In this document: in pieces, positions 1-8,296 of the stretch
How the letters are laid out: each line of letters starts with the position of its first letter
Numbering within the stretch: position 1 is the stretch's first letter
Assembly (NCBI GenBank): GCA_947489195.1
Contig: CANLCT010000011.1
Location: forward strand, 20,410-84,409
Direction of reading: 5' to 3'
Length of the DNA: 64,000 nucleotides
Origin: an uncultured Aquimarina sp.
GTDB taxonomy: Bacteria > Bacteroidota > Bacteroidia > Flavobacteriales > Flavobacteriaceae
Notes under the pieces: model-generated
What the model was told of the DNA's origin: nothing
Seen by the model: the letters and a program-made list of their open reading frames with translations, nothing else
Databases searched by the model: none
Program-made: the position numbers and the translations under genes

Positions 1-403
1 GTTTAGTTTCAATTCTGCGTAAGCCAGACAAAAAACAAGCATCGGAGGTGAGTTTACTTCCTTTTCCATGGTCAATATGTCGATCATCAATGGCATTGCA
101 TAGCACAATTTCTGGTTGAAATTTGCGTATTATTTTTATAATTTCTTTTTGATGGTATTCATCATTTATAAAAAAGCCATCTCTAAAACCAAGATTTTCG
201 CGTATATGTAAGCCTAAAATTTTTGAAGATTCAGCAGCCTCCAGGTCTCTAATTTCTGCAGAACCCCTAGAACCTAATTCACCTCGAGTTAGGTCTAATA
301 CGCCAACTTTTTTGCCCGCAGCAATTTCCTTAGCTAAGGTGCCTGCACAACTCAATTCAATATCATCGGGGTGTGCTCCAACAGCTAAAATGTCTAATTT
401 CAT
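1..403 (-). CDS. bshB1: Bacillithiol biosynthesis deacetylase BshB1 (partial, C-terminus beyond the left edge)
   Basis: PIG-L/LmbE family zinc deacetylase. BshB1 removes the acetyl group from GlcNAc-malate in the cytoplasm during synthesis of the thiol bacillithiol. Only the first 134 codons lie in the window; I translated them from the minus strand, start ATG at 403. The family signature AHPDDIE is at residues 10-16, with His11 and Asp14 as expected zinc ligands, and a second metal/catalytic motif DDRHIDHGK follows near residue 110. The sequence resembles BshB1 of Bacteroidota and Bacillota more than the mycothiol MshB type (inference from motif context). It lies 10 bp downstream of the hybrid kinase on the same strand, so co-transcription is possible. 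A thiol-peroxidase/thioredoxin group follows on the other strand. Confidence 0.88.
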   Translation of the reverse strand, partial: MKLDILAVGAHPDDIELSCAGTLAKEIAAGKKVGVLDLTRGELGSRGSAEIRDLEAAESSKILGLHIRENLGFRDGFFINDEYHQKEIIKIIRKFQPEIVLCNAIDDRHIDHGKGSKLTSDACFLSGLRRIETK

Positions 404-413
404 GATTTTTTTA

Positions 414-2657
414 TTAACTAGCTATACTAGGTTTTTTAATGTTTTTTATAATAGTTTGGTAGAAGTTGTGCGTATCGTATGGTTTAACTATAAGATCATT
501 CATTCCTGCAGCAAAAGCTTCATCGATCATTTCTTTTTCTTCTACGGCAGTAAGTGCTATAATTGGAGTGTGTACATCAAATTTTCGAATATTTTGAGTA
601 GCTTCTAAGCCTCCCATACCTGGCATATTTACGTCCATGAGTATTAAGTCGTATTTATGTTCTTTTGCTTTCTCAATGGCTTGTATGCCGTTATCGCATA
701 TAGTGGTAGTGTATCCTTTTTTGTCGAGGATATTTTTAGTAACAATTTGGTTTATTTTATTGTCATCAACAATAAGAATATCGAGTTTAGTAGTGGTACC
801 GATTTCAATATATTTATCATCGGCAGTATTTTCGTTGTCTAACTGTTTTTGCTCTGTGCGTTTGATTGGTATTATAAATTTAAATTCGGCACCTTTTTCA
901 ACTTCACTTTCAACAGTGATTTCACTATTATAAATATCAATTAATTTTTTTACAATTGATAAGCCTAAACCAGTTCCTTGATATTCTGAATTTGTGTTTT
1001 TAACTTGTTCAAAGTTTTCAAAAATAGTTTTCTGTTTATCTTTTGGTATACCTATACCGTCATCTTTAATTACAAAGCGTAAATCATATAAATCAGGTGT
1101 TTCTTTTGCTTTTTGTATTTTAATCCAAACATTACCATTCGAGGTAAATTTCAAGGAGTTTCCTACAAGGTTTATGATAATTTGTGAGAGCCTAACAGAA
1201 TCTCCCACAATAATTTCATCAATAAAAGGGTCAATCTCAACATGTACTTTATTGTTGTTCTTATGGCGTTTGTTATGTAGGGATTTTACAATACTATCAA
1301 TCAATATTTTTAAATTAAAAGGAGCATCTTCAACAACAATTTCTTTGGTTTCAATTTTACTTAATTGCAATACATCATTTATTAGGGCAAGTAAATAATC
1401 GCCAGAAAATTTTAATGAATCTAGATATTCTTTTCTACTCTCGCTATCAGGGTTTTCTCGTAATAACTGAGTTAATCCAATAACCCCATATAAGGGAGTT
1501 CTAAGTTCATGACTAACAGTGGAAACAAATTGAGATTTAAGTCGAGAAACCTGTTCGGCAGTTTCTTTAGCTTCTAGTAATTCTTGATTTTTTTCAAGTA
1601 AATTATTGTTAAGTTTTTTTCGTACATAATTGTTTCTAATTGAGCTTATTAGAAAGGCTAAACTGATGATTAACACAGCACTTCCTAAAAAAATACTAGT
1701 TTTCCATTGTGTTAATTGAGTTTCTTTTTCGCGAATATCACCTTTTATTTGTTCTAAATTTAGTTTGTAATTATCCACTTCAAATTTGGCATTGGCAATG
1801 GTAACTTCTTTGAGTTTTTCTCTGCTTAATTTTTGTTTTTCTAATTGTTCGTATTTTTGTAAGTCATGGTAGGCATCTTGAAAATTACCCTTCTCAAAAT
1901 TTATTAATGAGCTTATTTTATAAATTTCACTGAATTCATTATTCTGATCTTTTTTTAAGCCTTCATAAGTAATGTTTTCTAAAAAATTATCTGCTTCCGA
2001 ATATTCTCCATTTTGGATGTAATAATAGGCCCATAAATAATTTAAACGGACGCTTTCATTAGGGCTGACCTGGTAAGAGCTATATTGAGTGGACTTGTCC
2101 AAGTAGGGGGTAACTAGGCTATCAGCAATTTTATTTAATAGATAAAGTTGAGCAATTTTATTATTTGCAGTTAATATTTCAATAGAATCATTTGTTAGCG
2201 TTGCGTATTTATCAATTTTTTTATAATAGTTTATACTTTCTTCAATAGGTCTTTTTTGCAAGCTAGTAAGTTCGGCTAAGCTGTAATATACATTGTGAAC
2301 TAATTCAAAGTTTGAAGAAAGACGTGCATGAATTACTGCTTTTGTATAATTTTCAAAAGCCTTATTTAATTCACCATTAACTTTATAGCTATACCCTATA
2401 ATGTCATAAATTTTGGCTAATGCAGCAGAGTCGTCATAATACATGGCAACTACTTTAGCATCTTGGGCCAATTCCATAGCTTGATAGTATTCATTATTTT
2501 TTTGAAGATTTGCAGCTTTCAAGATGCTTTCATTCAATTCCTGAATGGACATAGTAGGTTCTGTAGTCTCTTTGTTTTGATCTTCGTTAGCATAAATAAA
2601 AAAAGACAAAAAGACTGATAATAAAACACTTAAAGCTTTTTTTATAGATCTATTCAA
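414..2657 (-). CDS. Hybrid sensor histidine kinase/response regulator with periplasmic TPR-like domain
   Basis: 747 residues. A signal-like N-terminus (residues 1-23) precedes a helical TPR-like sensor region (about 40-290) and a coiled-coil. One membrane span lies near 321-340, followed by a HisKA domain with phospho-accepting His383 in SHELRTPLYG. The HATPase domain has an N-box and the GIGIP and GTGLGLSIV motifs. The C-terminal receiver domain has predicted phospho-Asp675 in LMDVNMPG. There is no DNA-binding output and no adjacent regulator, so it is an orphan hybrid kinase that presumably passes phosphate to an unlinked partner. The start codon is TTG: no in-frame ATG exists before an upstream stop (TAA, plus-strand 2688-2690), and this start gives a sensible signal peptide. 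The signal it senses is unknown. Confidence 0.88.
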   Translation of the reverse strand: MNRSIKKALSVLLSVFLSFFIYANEDQNKETTEPTMSIQELNESILKAANLQKNNEYYQAMELAQDAKVVAMYYDDSAALAKIYDIIGYSYKVNGELNKAFENYTKAVIHARLSSNFELVHNVYYSLAELTSLQKRPIEESINYYKKIDKYATLTNDSIEILTANNKIAQLYLLNKIADSLVTPYLDKSTQYSSYQVSPNESVRLNYLWAYYYIQNGEYSEADNFLENITYEGLKKDQNNEFSEIYKISSLINFEKGNFQDAYHDLQKYEQLEKQKLSREKLKEVTIANAKFEVDNYKLNLEQIKGDIREKETQLTQWKTSIFLGSAVLIISLAFLISSIRNNYVRKKLNNNLLEKNQELLEAKETAEQVSRLKSQFVSTVSHELRTPLYGVIGLTQLLRENPDSESRKEYLDSLKFSGDYLLALINDVLQLSKIETKEIVVEDAPFNLKILIDSIVKSLHNKRHKNNNKVHVEIDPFIDEIIVGDSVRLSQIIINLVGNSLKFTSNGNVWIKIQKAKETPDLYDLRFVIKDDGIGIPKDKQKTIFENFEQVKNTNSEYQGTGLGLSIVKKLIDIYNSEITVESEVEKGAEFKFIIPIKRTEQKQLDNENTADDKYIEIGTTTKLDILIVDDNKINQIVTKNILDKKGYTTTICDNGIQAIEKAKEHKYDLILMDVNMPGMGGLEATQNIRKFDVHTPIIALTAVEEKEMIDEAFAAGMNDLIVKPYDTHNFYQTIIKNIKKPSIAS

Positions 2658-2744
2658 TATTTTGGGTATATTAATGATAATTAAAACTTATGGGTTTATA
2701 GCAATTTTGAATTCAAAATACGATTTTTGAACCAATCTTCGGTT

Positions 2745-2752
2745 TATATTTG
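2745..2752 (+). promoter_or_regulatory. Putative -7 promoter element upstream of the peroxiredoxin gene
   Basis: TATATTTG is a perfect match to the Bacteroidota housekeeping -7 consensus TAnnTTTG. A TTG at 2727-2729 could be the -33 element, but its 15-nt spacer is shorter than the usual 17-23. The predicted 5' leader is about 35 nt. Confidence 0.5.
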
Positions 2753-2793
2753 CCAAAGAAAGTTAAATAATCATACATTTAAAAATTAAAAAT

Positions 2794-3432
2794 ATGGCAT
2801 TTGTAGGAAAACAATTCCCAAATTTAGACGTTGACGCAATGAACGATATGGGTGACACGTTCAAAATTAACGTACTTGAAGAGGCTAAAAATAAAGGTAA
2901 AAAAGTACTTTTATTTTGGTATCCAAAAGACTTTACATTTGTTTGTCCAACAGAATTACACGCTTTTCAAGAAGCTTTAGGAGAGTTTGAAAAAAGAAAT
3001 ACTTTAGTAATTGGAGCATCATGCGATACACCTGAAGTGCACTTTGCTTGGTTAAATACAGCAAAAGATAACGGAGGTATTGAAGGGGTTACTTATCCAA
3101 TATTAGCAGATAGTAATCGTAATTTATCTAGTCAATTAGGTATTTTAGATGTAACTAATGAGCGTTATAATGAAGAAACAGGAACGGTTTTAGTTGATGG
3201 AGATAATGTAACTTACAGAGCAACTTATTTAATTGACGAAGAAGGTACTGTATTTCATGAAGGTGTAAACCATATGCCTGTAGGGCGTAATGTGGCTGAA
3301 TTTTTGCGTTTAATTGATGCTTATGCTCACGTACAAAAACACGGCGAGGTTTGTCCAGCAAACTGGGAAGAAGGTAAAGAAGCAATGTCGCCTAACGCAA
3401 AGGGAACTGCTGAATATTTAGCTTCACACTAA
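2794..3432 (+). CDS. Typical 2-Cys peroxiredoxin (AhpC/TSA family)
   Basis: 212 residues, the usual length for a typical 2-Cys peroxiredoxin, which reduces hydrogen peroxide and organic peroxides in the cytoplasm. The peroxidatic Cys is Cys51 in DFTFVCPTE; the resolving Cys is Cys187 in EVCPANW. The C-terminal tail after CPANW resembles the bacterial AhpC/PrxA group. No AhpF is encoded nearby, so the reductant is probably a thioredoxin; the thioredoxin-like gene 150 bp downstream is an obvious candidate (inference). A perfect -7 box lies upstream and a strong hairpin downstream, so the gene looks monocistronic. Confidence 0.93.
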   Translation: MAFVGKQFPNLDVDAMNDMGDTFKINVLEEAKNKGKKVLLFWYPKDFTFVCPTELHAFQEALGEFEKRNTLVIGASCDTPEVHFAWLNTAKDNGGIEGVTYPILADSNRNLSSQLGILDVTNERYNEETGTVLVDGDNVTYRATYLIDEEGTVFHEGVNHMPVGRNVAEFLRLIDAYAHVQKHGEVCPANWEEGKEAMSPNAKGTAEYLASH

Positions 3433-3458
3433 ATATAATTAAGTATTTGAAACTACTA

Positions 3459-3486
3459 TCTCGTTCCGATTCGTTTCGGAACGAGA
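3459..3486 (+). terminator. Strong hairpin after the peroxiredoxin gene
   Basis: Perfect 11-bp inverted repeat (arms TCTCGTTCCGA and TCGGAACGAGA) with a 6-nt loop, GC-rich for this genome. No T-run follows, so it may be an mRNA-stabilising 3' hairpin or a weak terminator. Confidence 0.55.
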
Positions 3487-3581
3487 AACTAAATTTACTT
3501 TGATTCAATTGATCAATTGTAAAATTATAGCCATTTATAAGCTTGGATGGTACTAATTTATTATTCCCAAAAAAATAAAAT

Positions 3582-3896
3582 ATGTTACAAGAATTAAATA
3601 GCGATAATTTAAACGAAATTGTAGCTGATAATGATACTGTTTTAGTGCAATATTCGGCAACATGGTGTGGTAATTGTCGTATAATGAAACCTAAATTTAA
3701 AAAACTTTCGACAGAACACGGTGAGGTGCCTTTTGTGATTGTTGATGCTGAAAAGTTTCCTGAATCAAGAAAATTAGCTAACGTAGATAATTTGCCAACG
3801 TTTGCAGCTTTTAAGAAAGGAACTTTTTTAAGTCAAGTACAAACAAATAAATTTGAATCATTAAAGGAATTAGTTGATGAAGCTACCAATAATTAA
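3582..3896 (+). CDS. Thioredoxin family protein
   Basis: 104 residues, a single thioredoxin fold without signal peptide, so cytoplasmic. The active site is WCGNC (Cys29, Cys32) rather than the classical WCGPC; Asn in place of Pro usually changes redox potential and substrate range. The buried cis-Pro is in NLPTFAAF. It may reduce the peroxiredoxin just upstream (inference from position). The following small gene starts inside its last codons, with a 20-nt overlap, so the two are translationally coupled. Confidence 0.88.
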   Translation: MLQELNSDNLNEIVADNDTVLVQYSATWCGNCRIMKPKFKKLSTEHGEVPFVIVDAEKFPESRKLANVDNLPTFAAFKKGTFLSQVQTNKFESLKELVDEATNN

Positions 3897-4134
3897 ACAC
3901 CTAACTTCATTTATTGAAGAAAACGACGAAGACTTTGTTGTTGAAACTATAGAAACTTTAGAAAGCTTAACGGAAGTGTCATCTTTGAAAGATCAAGAAT
4001 TAGATGTTATCGGAGAGTTGATCTCAAATATGTATGGAGCACTTGAGGTAAAAAAAATGATCAATGAAGGTGTTTCGCAAAAAGAAGCCTTAAATACTTT
4101 TATGCAACGTGTATTGGGGGCTATTGATAAGTAA
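3877..4134 (+). CDS. Small protein coupled to thioredoxin (DUF6952-like)
   Basis: 85 residues; function unknown. I place the start at ATG 3877 (MKLPIIKHL) rather than at the TTG one codon upstream. It overlaps the end of the thioredoxin gene by 20 nt, implying coupled translation and perhaps a physical or functional link. The protein is acidic and mostly helical (motifs EENDEDFV and MYGALEVKKMI) and has no cysteine, signal peptide or membrane segment. I recall a Bacteroidota family of this size next to thioredoxins (DUF6952); that family name is from memory and not verified. Confidence 0.7.
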   Translation: MKLPIIKHLTSFIEENDEDFVVETIETLESLTEVSSLKDQELDVIGELISNMYGALEVKKMINEGVSQKEALNTFMQRVLGAIDK

Positions 4135-4154
4135 ATTTGAAAAAATTATTTTTG
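4124..4154 (+). promoter_or_regulatory. Bacteroidota-type promoter for the DUF493 gene
   Basis: TATTTTTG at 4147-4154 matches TAnnTTTG exactly, and TTG at 4124-4126 lies 20 nt upstream, within the 17-23 nt range described for this phylum. The -33 element overlaps the last codons of the upstream gene. Confidence 0.6.
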
Positions 4155-4202
4155 TCCCCTAAAGTTTGAAAAAAATCGAACTATAAATTCTAATTTTTAA
4201 AT

Positions 4203-4496
4203 ATGAGTAAAGAAACCAATTCTGATGAATTTTATGCTAAGCTAAAAGATCAATTGATTCAAACAAGCTTATGGCCAAATGTTTACTTATATAAATTTAT
4301 TATTCCTGTTGAACCAGATCAATCAAAAGAGTTGTTAGCTATTTTTGATAATCAAGGAGCTGTTATTTCTTCAAAAAAATCAAAAACAGGGAAGTATCAG
4401 AGTTATTCCATAAAAATAAAGCTTAAAAATCCTGATGCTGTTATTGGTAAATATAAAGAGGTAACCAAAAAAATAAAAGGAGTAATATCATTATAA
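4203..4496 (+). CDS. DUF493 family protein (YbeD-like)
   Basis: 97 residues with the alpha/beta ferredoxin-like fold expected for DUF493/YbeD: LYKFIIPVEP at the first strand and YQSYSIKIKL at a later strand. YbeD lies next to lipoate genes in enterics and has been proposed to have a regulatory role, but no biochemical function is settled. No lipoate gene is nearby. It has its own promoter-like sequence upstream and is separated by about 170 bp from the next gene. Confidence 0.82.
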   Translation: MSKETNSDEFYAKLKDQLIQTSLWPNVYLYKFIIPVEPDQSKELLAIFDNQGAVISSKKSKTGKYQSYSIKIKLKNPDAVIGKYKEVTKKIKGVISL

Positions 4497-4669
4497 ATGA
4501 TTATAATTTTTTTGATAATGGTCTCTTTTATGCCTAAAATATCGATGTAATCATTTTTGTTATATATTGGTGTAATTCATATTTTTTTTACTATTTTGCA
4601 CATTGAAAATAGAGATGCTTACTATAGTTTCTTCGATAAACAAGCATAACTCACTTCACACATAAGTAT

Positions 4670-5335
4670 ATGCATACACAAAATTTAGAGTACAACACCG
4701 AGCGTGAACAGCTCGTTATTCCCGAATATGGACGCCACATTCAAAAAATGATTGATCATGCCATTGCCACAGAGGATAGGGAAGAGCGCAATAAAGTTGC
4801 AAAAGCTATTATTGGTGTAATGGGTAATATGCAACCACATTTACGTGATGTTGCAGATTTTCAACACAAGCTATGGGATCAGTTGTTTATTATTAGTAAA
4901 TTTAGACTAGACGTTGATGCACCATATCCAGTATTAACACAGGAAGAATTAATGCAAAGGCCCGAACCTTTAGAATATCCTCAAAATCATCCTAAATATC
5001 GTTTTTACGGAAACAATATAATAAGAATGATCAATGTGGCTAATAGTTGGGAAGATGGAGATTTGAAAGAAGCATTGATTTTTACGATTGCAAATCACAT
5101 GAAAAAATGTTTTTTAAATTGGAATAAAGATACCGTTGAAGATGATGTGATTTTTAAGCATTTATTTGAATTAAGTGATGGTCAAATAGATCTACAAAAC
5201 AGTGACGAAGATTTGTCAAATTCAATGAGTTTGATGAAGACTAAAAAGCGATATAGCAATAACAACAGCAACAATAACAACGGAAAAAAATATCGCTCCA
5301 ATAATAACAATAATTACAAAAAAAGACGTAACTAA
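4670..5335 (+). CDS. DUF4290 family protein with Asn-rich basic tail
   Basis: 221 residues. Residues 1-190 match what I recall of DUF4290, a helical domain conserved in Bacteroidota and commonly found just upstream of murA; its function is unknown. The N-terminus carries LVIPEYGRH and a helical core follows (MGNMQPHLRDV). The last 25-30 residues are low complexity, with runs of Asn alternating with Lys and Arg, which suggests a disordered, possibly RNA- or DNA-binding tail (inference). The start of murA lies 27 bp after the stop, so the two form an operon. No signal peptide. Confidence 0.82.
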   Translation: MHTQNLEYNTEREQLVIPEYGRHIQKMIDHAIATEDREERNKVAKAIIGVMGNMQPHLRDVADFQHKLWDQLFIISKFRLDVDAPYPVLTQEELMQRPEPLEYPQNHPKYRFYGNNIIRMINVANSWEDGDLKEALIFTIANHMKKCFLNWNKDTVEDDVIFKHLFELSDGQIDLQNSDEDLSNSMSLMKTKKRYSNNNSNNNNGKKYRSNNNNNYKKRRN

Positions 5336-5362
5336 TAATATAACAACAACTAACATATTTAC

Positions 5363-6676
5363 ATGGGAACATTTCAAATTGAAGGTGGACATTCGCTTAA
5401 AGGGGAAATAACACCACAAGGAGCTAAAAATGAAGCATTGCAAATTTTGTGTGCCGTATTACTTACTCCAGAAAAAGTCATAATTGAAAATATTCCTGAC
5501 ATTAGAGATGTTAATAAGTTAATTACCATACTTGAGAATTTAGGAGTTAAAATTCAAAAGTTAGGAAAAGGTAAATATTCATTTCAAAGTGATGATCTTA
5601 ATCTAAAATATTTAGAAAGTGATCAATTTAAAAAAGAAGGTAGCGGAATTAGAGGTTCTATAATGATTGTTGGTCCGTTATTAGCTCGTTTTGGAAAAGG
5701 ATATATTCCAACTCCAGGAGGGGATAAAATTGGTCGACGTCGTTTAGATACGCATTTTACAGGTTTTATAAGCCTTGGTGCAGAGTTTAAATTCAATAAA
5801 TCTGAGCGTTTTTATGGTGTTGAAGCACCAAATGGTTTAGTTGGTGCCGATATGTTACTTGATGAGGCTTCAGTTACGGGTACCGCAAATATAGTAATGG
5901 CAGCAGTGCTGGCTAAGGGAAAGACGACTATTTATAATGCAGCTTGCGAACCTTATTTGCAACAATTGTGTAAAATGATGGTTGCAATGGGAGCAAATGT
6001 TCAAGGAATTGGTTCAAATTTGCTAACTATTGAAGGAGTAGAAAATTTAGGAGGTTGTAAACATCGAATTTTACCAGATATGATCGAAATTGGATCGTGG
6101 GTAGGTTTGGCAGCTATGACTAAAAGCGAACTAACCATAAAAAATGTAAGCTGGGAAAATTTAGGGCAAATTCCAAATACATTTAGAAAGTTAGGAATAA
6201 CTATTGAAAAGAAAGGGGATGACATGTATGTCCCTGCTCATGTAAATGGATATCAGATTGATACATTTATAGATGGTTCTTTTATGACAATTAGCGATGC
6301 ACCATGGCCTGGTTTTACACCCGATTTATTGAGTATTATTCTAGTAGTAGCTACTCAGGCAAAAGGAGAAGTGCTTATTCATCAAAAAATGTTTGAAAGT
6401 CGATTGTTTTTTGTAGATAAATTGATTGACATGGGGGCTAAAATTATTTTATGTGATCCACACCGTGCAAATGTAATGGGACATAATTTTAAATCTTCAT
6501 TAAAAGCAACAACAATGACTTCGCCCGATATTAGAGCAGGAATATCATTGTTAATTGCAGCTTTAAGTGCAAAGGGAACTTCTATAATTCACAATATAGA
6601 ACAAATTGATCGAGGTTACGAAGATATTGATGGTCGATTACGCGCTATTGGCGCAAAAATTATTCGAATAGATTAA
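5363..6676 (+). CDS. murA: UDP-N-acetylglucosamine 1-carboxyvinyltransferase
   Basis: 437 residues. MurA catalyses the first committed step of peptidoglycan synthesis, transferring enolpyruvate from PEP to UDP-GlcNAc in the cytoplasm. Lys22-Asn23 lie in AKNEALQIL, and the loop PTPGGDKIGRRRLD corresponds to the Escherichia coli loop carrying Cys115 and Arg120. Here the residue aligned with Cys115 is Asp121, with Arg126 conserved. The general-base region DAPWPGFTPD is present. Asp at this position keeps catalysis but prevents covalent modification by fosfomycin (known for the mycobacterial and chlamydial enzymes), so intrinsic target-level fosfomycin insensitivity is expected. It is the last gene of the DUF4290-murA operon. 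Confidence 0.96.
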   Translation: MGTFQIEGGHSLKGEITPQGAKNEALQILCAVLLTPEKVIIENIPDIRDVNKLITILENLGVKIQKLGKGKYSFQSDDLNLKYLESDQFKKEGSGIRGSIMIVGPLLARFGKGYIPTPGGDKIGRRRLDTHFTGFISLGAEFKFNKSERFYGVEAPNGLVGADMLLDEASVTGTANIVMAAVLAKGKTTIYNAACEPYLQQLCKMMVAMGANVQGIGSNLLTIEGVENLGGCKHRILPDMIEIGSWVGLAAMTKSELTIKNVSWENLGQIPNTFRKLGITIEKKGDDMYVPAHVNGYQIDTFIDGSFMTISDAPWPGFTPDLLSIILVVATQAKGEVLIHQKMFESRLFFVDKLIDMGAKIILCDPHRANVMGHNFKSSLKATTMTSPDIRAGISLLIAALSAKGTSIIHNIEQIDRGYEDIDGRLRAIGAKIIRID

Positions 6677-7138
6677 ACAGAAACTTTTTTGTAGATTAAA
6701 TTAACTAGGGTTAACGTAGATTTATCAATGTATTTTTTCATACTTTTAAGGCTTCAAAAAATGTGATATTTCTTTTTTGGTGTGTTTTAGTGTTGTTTGA
6801 TTTTTTTTTATTTGATAAACAGGTAATTGTGTTTTTTATACAATATAAAGTGATGAAAAATTAACATATTAAAATGAAAAAAAAATAATACTTTTAGTCT
6901 CCTTTTAGGAGACTAGTGTTTTTTACATTGTTTTGATTGTATTTGGTTCCCGAAAATATCGTTTATAATTTATTTTGGAATCTTTTAATCCATTATTACT
7001 GGGTTAATATTATGATGCTTTAGTTTAAATGTTTTTAAACTATACTTTTTTGTATGTTTTAAGGTATTATATACTAGGTATGATCATTAAATTTTTTAAA
7101 AAATAAGGAAAGACTAAAATTAGGTAATTATATAATTA
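6677..7138. other. 462-bp AT-rich intergenic region
   Basis: No plausible coding frame on either strand. It holds one terminator-like hairpin (listed separately) and several T-rich tracts. I see no tRNA, no known riboswitch core and no perfect TAnnTTTG box in the last 100 bp before the dehydrogenase gene. Confidence 0.6.
6895..6924 (+). terminator. Hairpin with T-run downstream of murA
   Basis: Perfect 9-bp stem (TAGTCTCCT / AGGAGACTA) with a 3-nt loop, followed by GTGTTTTTT. It lies about 220 bp beyond the murA stop, so it would end a long 3' untranslated region or a separate short transcript. Confidence 0.5.
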
Positions 7139-8155
7139 ATGAAAGCAAGTATTTACGAAGGGAATAAAACATTCTCTATAATAGAAAAGGAAATCGAAGC
7201 TCCTAAAGCGGGAGAAGTTCGTATAAAAGTAGCTTACAGTGGAGTTTGCGGTACCGATGTGCATATTTATCATGGTATGATGGATAAGCGTGTAAGTGCA
7301 CCATTAACAATTGGACATGAAATGTCTGGTACTATTGATGCTATTGGAGAAGGTGTTACAGGATATGCAGAAGGAGAAAAAGTAGTTGTTCGTCCATTGG
7401 ATGATCGAGGAGCAAAAGCTTCTGATAAAGGTTTTAATCACGTATGTGAAGAGCTGAAGTTTATTGGAATTGATAGTCCAGGTTCAATGCAACAGTATTG
7501 GAATGTTCCTGCTTTTACATTACATAAATTAAAAGAGGAAACGGATTTAAAATTAGCAGCACTTATTGAACCATTATCTGTAGCAGCACATGATGTACGT
7601 TTAAGTGAACTTACAAAAGGAGAAACAGCTGTTGTTTTAGGAGGTGGACCAATTGGTTTATTAGTCGCTATGGTAGCAAAAGATGCTGGAGCAAATGTGA
7701 TTATTTCTGAAGTAAATGAAAATCGTATAGCTAAAGCTAAGGAATTAGGTTTTGATGCTGTTAATCCTATTAAAGTAGACTTGGTTTCTTATGTAAGAGA
7801 ACAAACTGAAGGTCGCTTAGCGGATGTAGTTTTTGAAGTTGCGGGAGTACAACCAGCGTTGGATATTATGACTGAAGTTGCTGGTATTAGAGGACGTATC
7901 CTTATGGTAGCTATACACGGTGAAAAGAAACCTGTTGATTTATTTAAATTCTTTTGGAAAGAATTAAAATTAATTGGGGCACGTGTTTATGAAAAAGAAG
8001 ATTATGAAAAAGCAATTTCATTAATCACAACTAACGAATTACCATTCGAAGAAATGATTACTGATGTACAGCCTTTATCTAATATTCAACAAGTATTTGA
8101 AAATATTGATAATAACCCAGACGGTATGAAAGTTCTTATGGACTGTCAAGCATAA
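7139..8155 (+). CDS. Zinc-type alcohol/polyol dehydrogenase (MDR family) lacking the structural-zinc cysteines
   Basis: 338 residues of the medium-chain dehydrogenase family (threonine/sorbitol/idonate dehydrogenase type). Catalytic zinc ligands are visible as Cys37 in GVCGTD and His60-Glu61 in GHEMSG. The NAD-binding Rossmann motif is VLGGGPIGLL near residue 166. The lobe that normally carries four structural-zinc cysteines (after about residue 85) has only one Cys, so the structural zinc is probably absent. It lies ahead of an SDR and two aldehyde dehydrogenases, which suggests oxidation of a sugar, polyol or sugar acid; the substrate cannot be read from the sequence. A strong terminator follows, so it is transcribed separately from the SDR. 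Confidence 0.82.
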   Translation: MKASIYEGNKTFSIIEKEIEAPKAGEVRIKVAYSGVCGTDVHIYHGMMDKRVSAPLTIGHEMSGTIDAIGEGVTGYAEGEKVVVRPLDDRGAKASDKGFNHVCEELKFIGIDSPGSMQQYWNVPAFTLHKLKEETDLKLAALIEPLSVAAHDVRLSELTKGETAVVLGGGPIGLLVAMVAKDAGANVIISEVNENRIAKAKELGFDAVNPIKVDLVSYVREQTEGRLADVVFEVAGVQPALDIMTEVAGIRGRILMVAIHGEKKPVDLFKFFWKELKLIGARVYEKEDYEKAISLITTNELPFEEMITDVQPLSNIQQVFENIDNNPDGMKVLMDCQA

Positions 8156-8165
8156 AAAAATGAAT

Positions 8166-8200
8166 AAAAAGTATTAGCATTAAATGTGCTAATACTTTTT
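8166..8200 (+). terminator. Rho-independent terminator
   Basis: Perfect 14-bp stem (AAAAAGTATTAGCA / TGCTAATACTTTTT) with a 7-nt loop, 10 nt after the dehydrogenase stop; the right arm ends in a T-run. Confidence 0.85.
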
Positions 8201-8240
8201 GTTTCTTAATAAATTGAATAAACAAACTAAAATAAGCAAG

Positions 8241-8279
8241 TTTACAGTAATTAACACTTATAATCAGGATTGCTGTAAA
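8241..8279 (+). promoter_or_regulatory. Inverted repeat in the SDR leader, possible operator
   Basis: TTTACAG at 8241-8247 and CTGTAAA at 8273-8279 form a 7-bp inverted repeat spaced 25 nt, just upstream of the SDR start at 8297. It could be an operator or a leader hairpin. No regulator gene is adjacent, so this is only a suggestion. Confidence 0.3.
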
Positions 8280-8296
8280 TGTTAAACTAAATTGTA

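Noticed and set aside
994..1398. Open frame of 134 codons antisense to the hybrid kinase
   Set aside because: It lies entirely inside the kinase's HATPase/HisKA coding region and its composition is a shadow of that gene.
5230..5335. CRISPR-like or microsatellite repeat (AAC/AAT runs)
   Set aside because: These are Asn codons in the DUF4290 tail, without spacers or constant repeats.
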